A stretch of 64,000 nt of DNA from Hippasteria phrygiana (taxonomy: Eukaryota > Echinodermata > Asteroidea > Valvatida > Goniasteridae): the NCBI GenBank assembly GCA_037893225.1, contig JAZGUH010000087.1, positions 2,108,001 through 2,172,000 of the forward strand, written 5' to 3'. The translations under genes and the position numbers were made by a program. A model generated the notes under the pieces. That model was not told the origin of the DNA. It did not search any database and worked only from the letters and a program-made list of their open reading frames with translations. Below, piece after piece: positions 23,831 through 36,322 of the stretch. Positions within the stretch are counted from its first letter, which is position 1. Each line of letters begins with the position of its first letter.

Positions 23831-24292
23831 GAATTTGACAGGCATGGAGCAATAAATAGAAGGTAATATGCACACAGATGTTGGCCGGAAAGAAAATAAA
23901 CATTGCGAGGTTTGAATTTTCTCCACAAGTTTTAACTCTAAGAAGCCGCCGATAATTGCAACATGTAGCGCCAGATCTAAGCTATCCATACATGTCAAAA
24001 TTACTGAATTTGGTTGATATTTCATGCAATTATGAATGAGTAAAGCAAGTCATACCCTAGGGAATTTGACAGGCATGGAGCAATAAATAGACGGTAATAT
24101 GCACACAGATGTTGGCCGGAAAGAAAATAAACATTGCGAGGTTTGAATTTTCTCCACAAGTGTTAACTCTAAGAAGCCGCCGATAATTGCAACATGTAGC
24201 GCCAGATCTAAGCTATCCATACATGTCAAAATTACTGAATTTGGTTGATATTTCATGCAATTATGAATGAGTAAAGCAAGTCATACCCCAGG

Positions 24293-24524
24293 GAATTTGA
24301 CATGCATGGAGCAATAAATAGACGGTAATATGCACACAGATGTTGGCCGGAAAGAAAATAAACATTGCGAGGTTTGTATTTTCTCCACAAGTGTTAACTC
24401 TAAGAAGCCGCCGATAATTGCAACATGTAGCGCCAGATCTAAGCTATCCATACATGTCAAAATTACTGAATTTGGTTGATATCTCATGCAATTATGAATG
24501 AGTAAAGCAAGTCCATACCCCAGG
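24293..24524. repeat. m7/m1 hybrid unit
   Basis: The left part is m7 (T11, C31, T37, C41) and the right part is m1 (G101, A111, A124, A177, C191, extra C); the switch lies between 41 and 101. A singleton T at 24,377 is absent from the sister copy at 30,771. The same type recurs at 37,711. Confidence 0.8.
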
Positions 24525-26837
24525 GAATTTGACATGCATGGAGCAATAAATAGAAGGTAACATGTACACAGATGTTGGCCGGAAAGAAAATAAACATTGC
24601 GAGGTTTGAATTTTCTCCACAAGTTTTAACTCTAGGAAGCCGCCGATGATTGCAACATGTAGCGCCAGATCTAAGCTATCCATACATGTCAAAATTACTG
24701 TATTTGGTTGATATTTAATGCAATTATGGATGAGTAGAGCAAGTCATACCCCAGGGAATTTGACAGGCATGGAGCAATAAATAGAAGGTAATATGCACAC
24801 AGATGTTGGCCGGAAAGAAAATAAACATTGCGAGGTTTGAATTTTCTCCACAAGTGTTAACTCTAAGAAGCCGCCGATAATTGCAACATGTAGCGCCAGA
24901 TCTAAGCTATCCATACATGTCAAAATTACTGAATTTGGTTGATATTTCATGCAATTATGAATGAGTAAAGCAAGTCCATACCCCAGGGAATTTGACATGC
25001 ATGGAGCAATAAATAGACGGTAACATGTACACAGATGTTGGCCGGAAAGAAAATAAACATTGCGAGGTTTGAATTTTCTCGACAAGTTTTAACTCTAGGA
25101 AGCCGCCGATGATTGCAACATGTAGCGCCAGATCTAAGCTATCCATACATGTCAAAATTACTGTATTTGGTTGATATTTCATGCAATTATGAATGAGTAG
25201 AGCAAGTCATACCCCAGGGAATTTGACAGGCATGGAGCAATAAATAGAAGGTAATATGCACACAGATGTTGGCCGGAAAGAAAATAAACATTGCGAGGTT
25301 TGAATTTTCTCCACAAGTGTTAACTCTAAGAAGCCGCCGATAATTGCAACATGTAGCGCCAGATCTAAGCTATCCATACATGTCAAAATTACTGAATTTG
25401 GTTGATATTTCATGCAATTATGAATGAGTAAAGCAAGTCCATACCCCAGGGAATTTGACAAGCATGGAGCAATAAATAGACGGTAACATGTACACAGATG
25501 TTGGCCGGAAAGAAAATAAACATTGCGAGGTTTGAATTTTCTCGACAAGTTTTAACTCTAGGAAGCCGCCGATGATTGCAACATGTAGCGCCAGATCTAA
25601 GCTATCCATACATGTCAAAATTACTGTATTTGGTTGATATTTCATGCAATTATGAATGAGTAGAGCAAGTCATACCCCAGGGAATTTGACAGGCATGGAG
25701 CAATAAATAGAAGGTAATATGCACACAGATGTTGGCCGGAAAGAAAATAAACATTGCGAGGTTTGAATTTTCTCCACAAGTTTTAACTCTAAGAAGCCGC
25801 CGATAATTGCAACATGTAGCGCCAGATCTAAGCTATCCATACATGTCAAAATTACTGAATTTGGTTGATATTTCATGCAATTATGAATGAGTAAAGCAAG
25901 TCATACCCCAGGGAATTTGACATGCATGGAGCAATAAATAGACGGTAATATGCACACAGATGTTGGCCGGAAAGAAAATAAACATTGCGAGGTTTGAATT
26001 TTCTCCACAAATTTTAACTCTAGGAAGCCGCCGATGATTGCAACATGTAGCGCCAGATCTAAGCTATCCATACATGTCAAAATTACTGAATTTGGTTGAT
26101 ATTTCATGCAATTATGAATGAGTAAAGCAAGTCATACCCCAGGGAATTTGACATGCATGGAGCAATAAATAGACGGTAATATGCACACAGATGTTGGCCG
26201 GAAAGAAAATAAACATTGCGAGGTTTGAATTTTCTCCACAAGTTTTAACTCTAGGAAGCCGCCGATGATTGCAACATGTAGCGCCAGATCTAAGCTATCC
26301 ATACATGTCAAAATTACTGTATTTGGTTGATATTTCATGAAATTATGAATGAGTAAAGCAAGTCATACCCTAGGGAATTTGACAGGCATGGAGCAATAAA
26401 TAGAAGGTAATATGCACACAGATGTTGGCCGGAAAGAAAATAAACATTGCGAGGTTTGAATTTTCTCCACAAGTGTTAACTCTAAGAAGCCGCCGATAAT
26501 TGCAACATGTAGCGCCAGATCTAAGCTATCCATACATGTCAAAATTACTGAATTTGGTTGATATCTCATGCAATTATGAATGAGTAAAGCAAGTCCATAC
26601 CCCAGGGAATTTGACATGCATGGAGCAATAAATAGAAGGTAACATGTACACAGATGTTGGCCGGAAAGAAAATAAACATTGCGAGGTTTGAATTTTCTCC
26701 ACAAGTTTTAACTCTAGGAAGCCGCCGATGATTGCAACATGTAGCGCCAGATCTAAGCTATCCATACATGTCAAAATTACTGTATTTGGTTGATATTTCA
26801 TGCAATTATGAATGAGTAAAGCAAGTCATACCCTAGG

Positions 26838-29614
26838 GAATTTGACAGGCATGGAGCAATAAATAGAAGGTAATATGCACACAGATGTTGGCCGGAAAGA
26901 AAATAAACATTGCGAGGTTTGAATTTTCTCCACAAGTGTTAACTCTAAGAAGCCGCCGATAATTGCAACATGTAGCGCCAGATCTAAGCTATCCATACAT
27001 GTCAAAATTACTGAATTTGGTTGATATCTCATGCAATTATGAATGAGTAAAGCAAGTCCATACCCCAGGGAATTTGACATGCATGGAGCAATAAATAGAA
27101 GGTAACATGTACACAGATGTTGGCCGGAAAGAAAATAAACATTGCGAGGTTTGAATTTTCTCCACAAGTTTTAACTCTAGGAAGCCGCCGATGATTGCAA
27201 CATGTAGCGCCAGATCTAAGCTATCCATACATGTCAAAATTACTGTATTTGGTTGATATTTAATGCAATTATGAATGAGTAGAGCAAGTCATACCCCAGG
27301 GAATTTGACAGGCATGGAGCAATAAATAGAAGGTAATATGCACACAGATGTTGGCCGGAAAGAAAATAAACATTGCGAGGTTTGAATTTTCTCCACAAGT
27401 GTTAACTCTAAGAAGCCGCCGATAATTGCAACATGTAGCGCCAGATCTAAGCTATCCATACATGTCAAAATTACTGAATTTGGTTGATATTTCATGCAAT
27501 TATGAATGAGTAAAGCAAGTCCATACCCCAGGGAATTTGACATGCATGGAGCAATAAATAGACGGTAACATGTACACAGATGTTGGCCGGAAAGAAAATA
27601 AACATTGCGAGGTTTGAATTTTCTCGACAAGTTTTAACTCTAGGAAGCCGCCGATAATTGCAACATGTAGCGCCAGATCTAAGCTATCCATACATGTCAA
27701 AATTACTGAATTTGGTTGATATCTCATGCAATTATGAATGAGTAAAGCAAGTCCATACCCCAGGGAATTTGACATGCATGGAGCAATAAATAGAAGGTAA
27801 CATGTACACAGATGTTGGCCGGAAAGAAAATAAACATTGCGAGGTTTGAATTTTCTCCACAAGTTTTAACTCTAGGAAGCCGCCGATGATTGCAACATGT
27901 AGCGCCAGATCTAAGCTATCCATACATGTCAAAATTACTGTATTTGGTTGATATTTAATGCAATTATGAATGAGTAGAGCAAGTCATACCCCAGGGAATT
28001 TGACAGGCATGGAGCAATAAATAGAAGGTAATATGCACACAGATGTTGGCCGGAAAGAAAATAAACATTGCGAGGTTTGAATTTTCTCCACAAGTGTTAA
28101 CTCTAAGAAGCCGCCGATAATTGCAACATGTAGCGCCAGATCTAAGCTATCCATACATGTCAAAATTACTGAATTTGGTTGATATTTCATGCAATTATGA
28201 ATGAGTAAAGCAAGTCCATACCCCAGGGAATTTGACATGCATGGAGCAATAAATAGACGGTAACATGTACACAGATGTTGGCCGGAAAGAAAATAAACAT
28301 TGCGAGGTTTGAATTTTCTCGACAAGTTTTAACTCTAGGAAGCCGCCGATGATTGCAACATGTAGCGCCAGATCTAAGCTATCCATACATGTCAAAATTA
28401 CTGTATTTGGTTGATATTTCATGCAATTATGAATGAGTAGAGCAAGTCATACCCCAGGGAATTTGACAGGCATGGAGCAATAAATAGAAGGTAATATGCA
28501 CACAGATGTTGGCCGGAAAGAAAATAAACATTGCGAGGTTTGAATTTTCTCCACAAGTTTTAACTCTAAGAAGCCGCCGATAATTGCAACATGTAGCGCC
28601 AGATCTAAGCTATCCATACATGTCAAAATTACTGAATTTGGTTGATATTTCATGCAATTATGAATGAGTAAAGCAAGTCATACCCCAGGGAATTTGACAT
28701 GCATGGAGCAATAAATAGACGGTAATATGCACACAGATGTTGGCCGGAAAGAAAATAAACATTGCGAGGTTTGAATTTTCTCCACAAGTTTTAACTCTAG
28801 GAAGCCGCCGATGATTGCAACATGTAGCGCCAGATCTAAGCTATCCATACATGTCAAAATTACTGAATTTGGTTGATATTTCATGCAATTATGAATGAGT
28901 AAAGCAAGTCATACCCCAGGGAATTTGACATGCATGGAGCAATAAATAGACGGTAATATGCACACAGATGTTGGCCGGAAAGAAAATAAACATTGCGAGG
29001 TTTGAATTTTCTCCACAAGTTTTAACTCTAGGAAGCCGCCGATGATTGCAAAATGTAGCGCCAGATCTAAGCTATCCATACATGTCAAAATTACTGTATT
29101 TGGTTGATATTTCATGAAATTATGAATGAGTAAAGCAAGTCATACCCTAGGGAATTTGACAGGCATGGAGCAATAAATAGAAGGTAATATGCACACAGAT
29201 GTTGGCCGGAAAGAAAATAAACATTGCGAGGTTTGAATTTTCTCCACAAGTGTTAACTCTAAGAAGCCGCCGATAATTGCAACATGTAGCGCCAGATCTA
29301 AGCTATCCATACATGTCAAAATTACTGAATTTGGTTGATATCTCATGCAATTATGAATGAGTAAAGCAAGTCCATACCCCAGGGAATTTGACATGCATGG
29401 AGCAATAAATAGAAGGTAACATGTACACAGATGTTGGCCGGAAAGAAAATAAACATTGCGAGGTTTGAATTTTCTCCACAAGTTTTAACTCTAGGAAGCC
29501 GCCGATGATTGCAACATGTAGCGCCAGATCTAAGCTATCCATACATGTCAAAATTACTGTATTTGGTTGATATTTCATGCAATTATGAATGAGTAAAGCA
29601 AGTCATACCCTAGG
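26838..29614. repeat. Block B, second copy (12 units, 2,777 bp)
   Basis: Same order and length as 19,897-22,673, offset 6,941 bp, again without m6. Its m4 has G94. A singleton A near 29,051 (GCAAAATG) is in m8. Confidence 0.86.
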
Positions 29615-32600
29615 GAATTTGACAGGCATGGAGCAATAAATAGAAGGTAATATGCACACAGATGTTGGCCGGAAAGAAAATAAACATTGCGAGGTTTGAA
29701 TTTTCTCCACAAGTGTTAACTCTAAGAAGCCGCCGATAATTGCAACATGTAGCGCCAGATCTAAGCTATCCATACATGTCAAAATTACTGAATTTGGTTG
29801 ATATCTCATGCAATTATGAATGAGTAAAGCAAGTCCATACCCCAGGGAATTTGACATGCATGGAGCAATAAATAGAAGGTAACATGTACACAGATGTTGG
29901 CCGGAAAGAAAATAAACATTGCGAGGTTTGAATTTTCTCCACAAGTTTTAACTCTAGGAAGCCGCCGATGATTGCAACATGTAGCGCCAGATCTAAGCTA
30001 TCCATACATGTCAAAATTACTGTATTTGGTTGATATTTAATGCAATTATGAATGAGTAGAGCAAGTCATACCCCAGGGAATTTGACAGGCATGGAGCAAT
30101 AAATAGACGGTAACATGTACACAGATGTTGGCCGGAAAGAAAATAAACATTGCGAGGTTTGAATTTTCTCGACAAGTTTTAACTCTAGGAAGCCGCCGAT
30201 GATTGCAACATGTAGCGCCAGATCTAAGCTATCCATACATGTCAAAATTACTGTATTTGGTTGATATTTCATGCAATTATGAATGAGTAGAGCAAGTCAT
30301 ACCCCAGGGAATTTGACAGGCATGGAGCAATAAATAGAAGGTAATATGCACACAGATGTTGGCCGGAAAGAAAATAAACATTGCGAGGTTTGAATTTTCT
30401 CCACAAGTTTTAACTCTAAGAAGCCGCCGATAATTGCAACATGTAGCGCCAGATCTAAGCTATCCATACATGTCAAAATTACTGAATTTGGTTGATATTT
30501 CATGCAATTATGAATGAGTAAAGCAAGTCATACCCTAGGGAATTTGACAGGCATGGAGCAATAAATAGACGGTAATATGCACACAGATGTTGGCCGGAAA
30601 GAAAATAAACATTGCGAGGTTTGAATTTTCTCCACAAGTGTTAACTCTAAGAAGCCGCCGATAATTGCAACATGTAGCGCCAGATCTAAGCTATCCATAC
30701 ATGTCAAAATTACTGAATTTGGTTGATATTTCATGCAATTATGAATGAGTAAAGCAAGTCATACCCCAGGGAATTTGACATGCATGGAGCAATAAATAGA
30801 CGGTAATATGCACACAGATGTTGGCCGGAAAGAAAATAAACATTGCGAGGTTTGAATTTTCTCCACAAGTGTTAACTCTAAGAAGCCGCCGATAATTGCA
30901 ACATGTAGCGCCAGATCTAAGCTATCCATACATGTCAAAATTACTGAATTTGGTTGATATCTCATGCAATTATGAATGAGTAAAGCAAGTCCATACCCCA
31001 GGGAATTTGACATGCATGGAGCAATAAATAGAAGGTAACATGTACACAGATGTTGGCCGGAAAGAAAATAAACATTGCGAGGTTTGAATTTTCTCCACAA
31101 GTTTTAACTCTAGGAAGCCGCCGATGATTGCAACATGTAGCGCCAGATCTAAGCTATCCATACATGTCAAAATTACTGTATTTGGTTGATATTTAATGCA
31201 ATTATGGATGAGTAGAGCAAGTCATACCCCAGGGAATTTGACAGGCATGGAGCAATAAATAGAAGGTAATATGCACACAGATGTTGGCCGGAAAGAAAAT
31301 AAACATTGCGAGGTTTGAATTTTCTCCACAAGTGTTAACTCTAAGAAGCCGCCGATAATTGCAACATGTAGCGCCAGATCTAAGCTATCCATACATGTCA
31401 AAATTACTGAATTTGGTTGATATTTCATGCAATTATGAATGAGTAAAGCAAGTCCATACCCCAGGGAATTTGACATGCATGGAGCAATAAATAGACGGTA
31501 ACATGTACACAGATGTTGGCCGGAAAGAAAATAAACATTGCGAGGTTTGAATTTTCTCGACAAGTTTTAACTCTAGGAAGCCGCCGATGATTGCAACATG
31601 TAGCGCCAGATCTAAGCTATCCATACATGTCAAAATTACTGTATTTGGTTGATATTTCATGCAATTATGAATGAGTAGAGCAAGTCATACCCCAGGGAAT
31701 TTGACAGGCATGGAGCAATAAATAGAAGGTAATATGCACACAGATGTTGGCCGGAAAGAAAATAAACATTGCGAGGTTTGAATTTTCTCCACAAGTGTTA
31801 ACTCTAAGAAGCCGCCGATAATTGCAACATGTAGCGCCAGATCTAAGCTATCCATACATGTCAAAATTACTGAATTTGGTTGATATTTCATGCAATTATG
31901 AATGAGTAAAGCAAGTCCATACCCCAGGGAATTTGACAAGCATGGAGCAATAAATAGACGGTAACATGTACACAGATGTTGGCCGGAAAGAAAATAAACA
32001 TTGCGAGGTTTGAATTTTCTCGACAAGTTTTAACTCTAGGAAGCCGCCGATGATTGCAACATGTAGCGCCAGATCTAAGCTATCCATACATGTCAAAATT
32101 ACTGTATTTGGTTGATATTTCATGCAATTATGAATGAGTAGAGCAAGTCATACCCCAGGGAATTTGACAGGCATGGAGCAATAAATAGAAGGTAATATGC
32201 ACACAGATGTTGGCCGGAAAGAAAATAAACATTGCGAGGTTTGAATTTTCTCCACAAGTTTTAACTCTAAGAAGCCGCCGATAATTGCAACATGTAGCGC
32301 CAGATCTAAGCTATCCATACATGTCAAAATTACTGAATTTGGTTGATATTTCATGCAATTATGAATGAGTAAAGCAAGTCATACCCTAGGGAATTTGACA
32401 GGCATGGAGCAATAAATAGAAGGTAATATGCACACAGATGTTGGCCGGAAAGAAAATAAACATTGCGAGGTTTGAATTTTCTCCACAAGTGTTAACTCTA
32501 AGAAGCCGCCGATAATTGCAACATGTAGCGCCAGATCTAAGCTATCCATACATGTCAAAATTACTGAATTTGGTTGATATTTCATGCAATTATGAATGAG

Positions 32601-33546
32601 TAAAGCAAGTCATACCCCAGGGAATTTGACATGCATGGAGCAATAAATAGACGGTAATATGCACACAGATGTTGGCCGGAAAGAAAATAAACATTGCGAG
32701 GTTTGAATTTTCTCCACAAGTTTTAACTCTAGGAAGCCGCCGATGATTGCAACATGTAGCGCCAGATCTAAGCTATCCATACATGTCAAAATTACTGAAT
32801 TTGGTTGATATTTCATGCAATTATGAATGAGTAAAGCAAGTCATACCCCAGGGAATTTGACATGCATGGAGCAATAAATAGACGGTAATATGCACACAGA
32901 TGTTGGCCGGAAAGAAAATAAACATTGCGAGGTTTGAATTTTCTCCACAAGTTTTAACTCTAGGAAGCCGCCGATGATTGCAACATGTAGCGCCAGATCT
33001 AAGCTATCCATACATGTCAAAATTACTGTATTTGGTTGATATTTCATGAAATTATGAATGAGTAAAGCAAGTCATACCCTAGGGAATTTGACAGGCATGG
33101 AGCAATAAATAGAAGGTAATATGCACACAGATGTTGGCCGGAAAGAAAATAAACATTGCGAGGTTTGAATTTTCTCCACAAGTGTTAACTCTAAGAAGCC
33201 GCCGATAATTGCAACATGTAGCGCCAGATCTAAGCTATCCATACATGTCAAAATTACTGAATTTGGTTGATATCTCATGCAATTATGAATGAGTAAAGCA
33301 AGTCCATACCCCAGGGAATTTGACATGCATGGAGCAATAAATAGAAGGTAACATGTACACAGATGTTGGCCGGAAAGAAAATAAACATTGCGAGGTTTGA
33401 ATTTTCTCCACAAGTTTTAACTCTAGGAAGCCGCCGATGATTGCAACATGTAGCGCCAGATCTAAGCTATCCATACATGTCAAAATTACTGTATTTGGTT
33501 GATATTTAATGCAATTATGAATGAGTAAAGCAAGTCATACCCTAGG
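29615..33546. repeat. Block C, second copy (17 units, 3,932 bp)
   Basis: It matches 23,137-26,837 at an offset of exactly 6,478 bp through the second m5, including the private GGATGAG and GACAAGCATGG changes. It then differs: m6 is present between m5 and m7, adding one unit, and the last unit ends like m2 (A193) but with A213. Confidence 0.86.
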
Positions 33547-36322
33547 GAATTTGACAGGCATGGAGCAATAAATAGAAGGTAATATGCACACAGATGTTGG
33601 CCGGAAAGAAAATAAACATTGCGAGGTTTGAATTTTCTCCACAAGTGTTAACTCTAAGAAGCCGCCGATAATTGCAACATGTAGCGCCAGATCTAAGCTA
33701 TCCATACATGTCAAAATTACTGAATTTGGTTGATATCTCATGCAATTATGAATGAGTAAAGCAAGTCCATACCCCAGGGAATTTGACATGCATGGAGCAA
33801 TAAATAGAAGGTAACATGTACACAGATGTTGGCCGGAAAGAAAATAAACATTGCGAGGTTTGAATTTTCTCCACAAGTTTTAACTCTAGGAAGCCGCCGA
33901 TGATTGCAACATGTAGCGCCAGATCTAAGCTATCCATACATGTCAAAATTACTGTATTTGGTTGATATTTAATGCAATTATGAATGAGTAGAGCAAGTCA
34001 TACCCCAGGGAATTTGACAGGCATGGAGCAATAAATAGAAGGTAATATGCACACAGATGTTGGCCGGAAAGAAAATAAACATTGCGAGGTTTGAATTTTC
34101 TCCACAAGTGTTAACTCTAAGAAGCCGCCGATAATTGCAACATGTAGCGCCAGATCTAAGCTATCCATACATGTCAAAATTACTGAATTTGGTTGATATT
34201 TCATGCAATTATGAATGAGTAAAGCAAGTCCATACCCCAGGGAATTTGACATGCATGGAGCAATAAATAGACGGTAACATGTACACAGATGTTGGCCGGA
34301 AAGAAAATAAACATTGCGAGGTTTGAATTTTCTCGACAAGTTTTAACTCTAGGAAGCCGCCGATAATTGCAACATGTAGCGCCAGATCTAAGCTATCCAT
34401 ACATGTCAAAATTACTGAATTTGGTTGATATCTCATGCAATTATGAATGAGTAAAGCAAGTCCATACCCCAGGGAATTTGACATGCATGGAGCAATAAAT
34501 AGAAGGTAACATGTACACAGATGTTGGCCGGAAAGAAAATAAACATTGCGAGGTTTGAATTTTCTCCACAAGTTTTAACTCTAGGAAGCCGCCGATGATT
34601 GCAACATGTAGCGCCAGATCTAAGCTATCCATACATGTCAAAATTACTGTATTTGGTTGATATCTCATGCAATTATGAATGAGTAGAGCAAGTCATACCC
34701 CAGGGAATTTGACAGGCATGGAGCAATAAATAGAAGGTAATATGCACACAGATGTTGGCCGGAAAGAAAATAAACATTGCGAGGTTTGAATTTTCTCCAC
34801 AAGTGTTAACTCTAAGAAGCCGCCGATAATTGCAACATGTAGCGCCAGATCTAAGCTATCCATACATGTCAAAATTACTGAATTTGGTTGATATTTCATG
34901 CAATTATGAATGAGTAAAGCAAGTCCATACCCCAGGGAATTTGACATGCATGGAGCAATAAATAGACGGTAACATGTACACAGATGTTGGCCGGAAAGAA
35001 AATAAACATTGCGAGGTTTGAATTTTCTCGACAAGTTTTAACTCTAGGAAGCCGCCGATGATTGCAACATGTAGCGCCAGATCTAAGCTATCCATACATG
35101 TCAAAATTACTGTATTTGGTTGATATTTCATGCAATTATGAATGAGTAGAGCAAGTCATACCCCAGGGAATTTGACAGGCATGGAGCAATAAATAGAAGG
35201 TAATATGCACACAGATGTTGGCCGGAAAGAAAATAAACATTGCGAGGTTTGAATTTTCTCCACAAGTTTTAACTCTAAGAAGCCGCCGATAATTGCAACA
35301 TGTAGCGCCAGATCTAAGCTATCCATACATGTCAAAATTACTGAATTTGGTTGATATTTCATGCAATTATGAATGAGTAAAGCAAGTCATACCCTAGGGA
35401 ATTTGACAGGCATGGAGCAATAAATAGAAGGTAATATGCACACAGATGTTGGCCGGAAAGAAAATAAACATTGCGAGGTTTGAATTTTCTCCACAAGTGT
35501 TAACTCTAAGAAGCCGCCGATAATTGCAACATGTAGCGCCAGATCTAAGCTATCCATACATGTCAAAATTACTGAATTTGGTTGATATTTCATGCAATTA
35601 TGAATGAGTAAAGCAAGTCATACCCCAGGGAATTTGACATGCATGGAGCAATAAATAGACGGTAATATGCACACAGATGTTGGCCGGAAAGAAAATAAAC
35701 ATTGCGAGGTTTGAATTTTCTCCACAAGTTTTAACTCTAGGAAGCCGCCGATGATTGCAACATGTAGCGCCAGATCTAAGCTATCCATACATGTCAAAAT
35801 TACTGAATTTGGTTGATATTTCATGCAATTATGAATGAGTAAAGCAAGTCATACCCCAGGGAATTTGACATGCATGGAGCAATAAATAGACGGTAATATG
35901 CACACAGATGTTGGCCGGAAAGAAAATAAACATTGCGAGGTTTGAATTTTCTCCACAAGTTTTAACTCTAGGAAGCCGCCGATGATTGCAACATGTAGCG
36001 CCAGATCTAAGCTATCCATACATGTCAAAATTACTGTATTTGGTTGATATTTCATGAAATTATGAATGAGTAAAGCAAGTCATACCCTAGGGAATTTGAC
36101 AGGCATGGAGCAATAAATAGAAGGTAATATGCACACAGATGTTGGCCGGAAAGAAAATAAACATTGCGAGGTTTGAATTTTCTCCACAAGTTTTAACTCT
36201 AGGAAGCCGCCGATGATTGCAACATGTAGCGCCAGATCTAAGCTATCCATACATGTCAAAATTACTGTATTTGGTTGATATTTCATGCAATTATGAATGA
36301 GTAAAGCAAGTCATACCCTAGG
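33547..36322. repeat. Block B, third version (12 units, 2,776 bp)
   Basis: Order: m1, m2, m3, m4/m1 hybrid, m2 variant with C191, m3, m4, m5, m6, m7, m8, A/B hybrid. m6 is present, and the m9-m10 dimer is reduced to one hybrid unit at 36,092-36,322. Confidence 0.83.
36092..36322. repeat. A/B hybrid unit (m9/m10 or m9/m8)
   Basis: Left markers are A-type (CCCTAGG junction, G11, A31, T37, C41). Right markers are B-type (T101, G111, G124, T177). The switch lies between 41 and 101. It lacks the extra C and is followed by m1. Confidence 0.75.

Larger units (their letters stand above)
23137..26837. repeat. Block C, first copy (16 units, 3,701 bp)
   Basis: Order: m1, m2, m3/m4 hybrid, m5, m6 (with C31), m7/m1 hybrid, m2, m3, m4, m3, m4, m5, m7, m8, m9, m10/m12. 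The dimer m3-m4 is present twice. Private markers are TTATGGATGAG near 24,727, GACAAGCATGG near 25,460 and G-to-A in AAATTTTAAC near 26,011. The first two are also in the copy 6,478 bp to the right. Confidence 0.85.
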
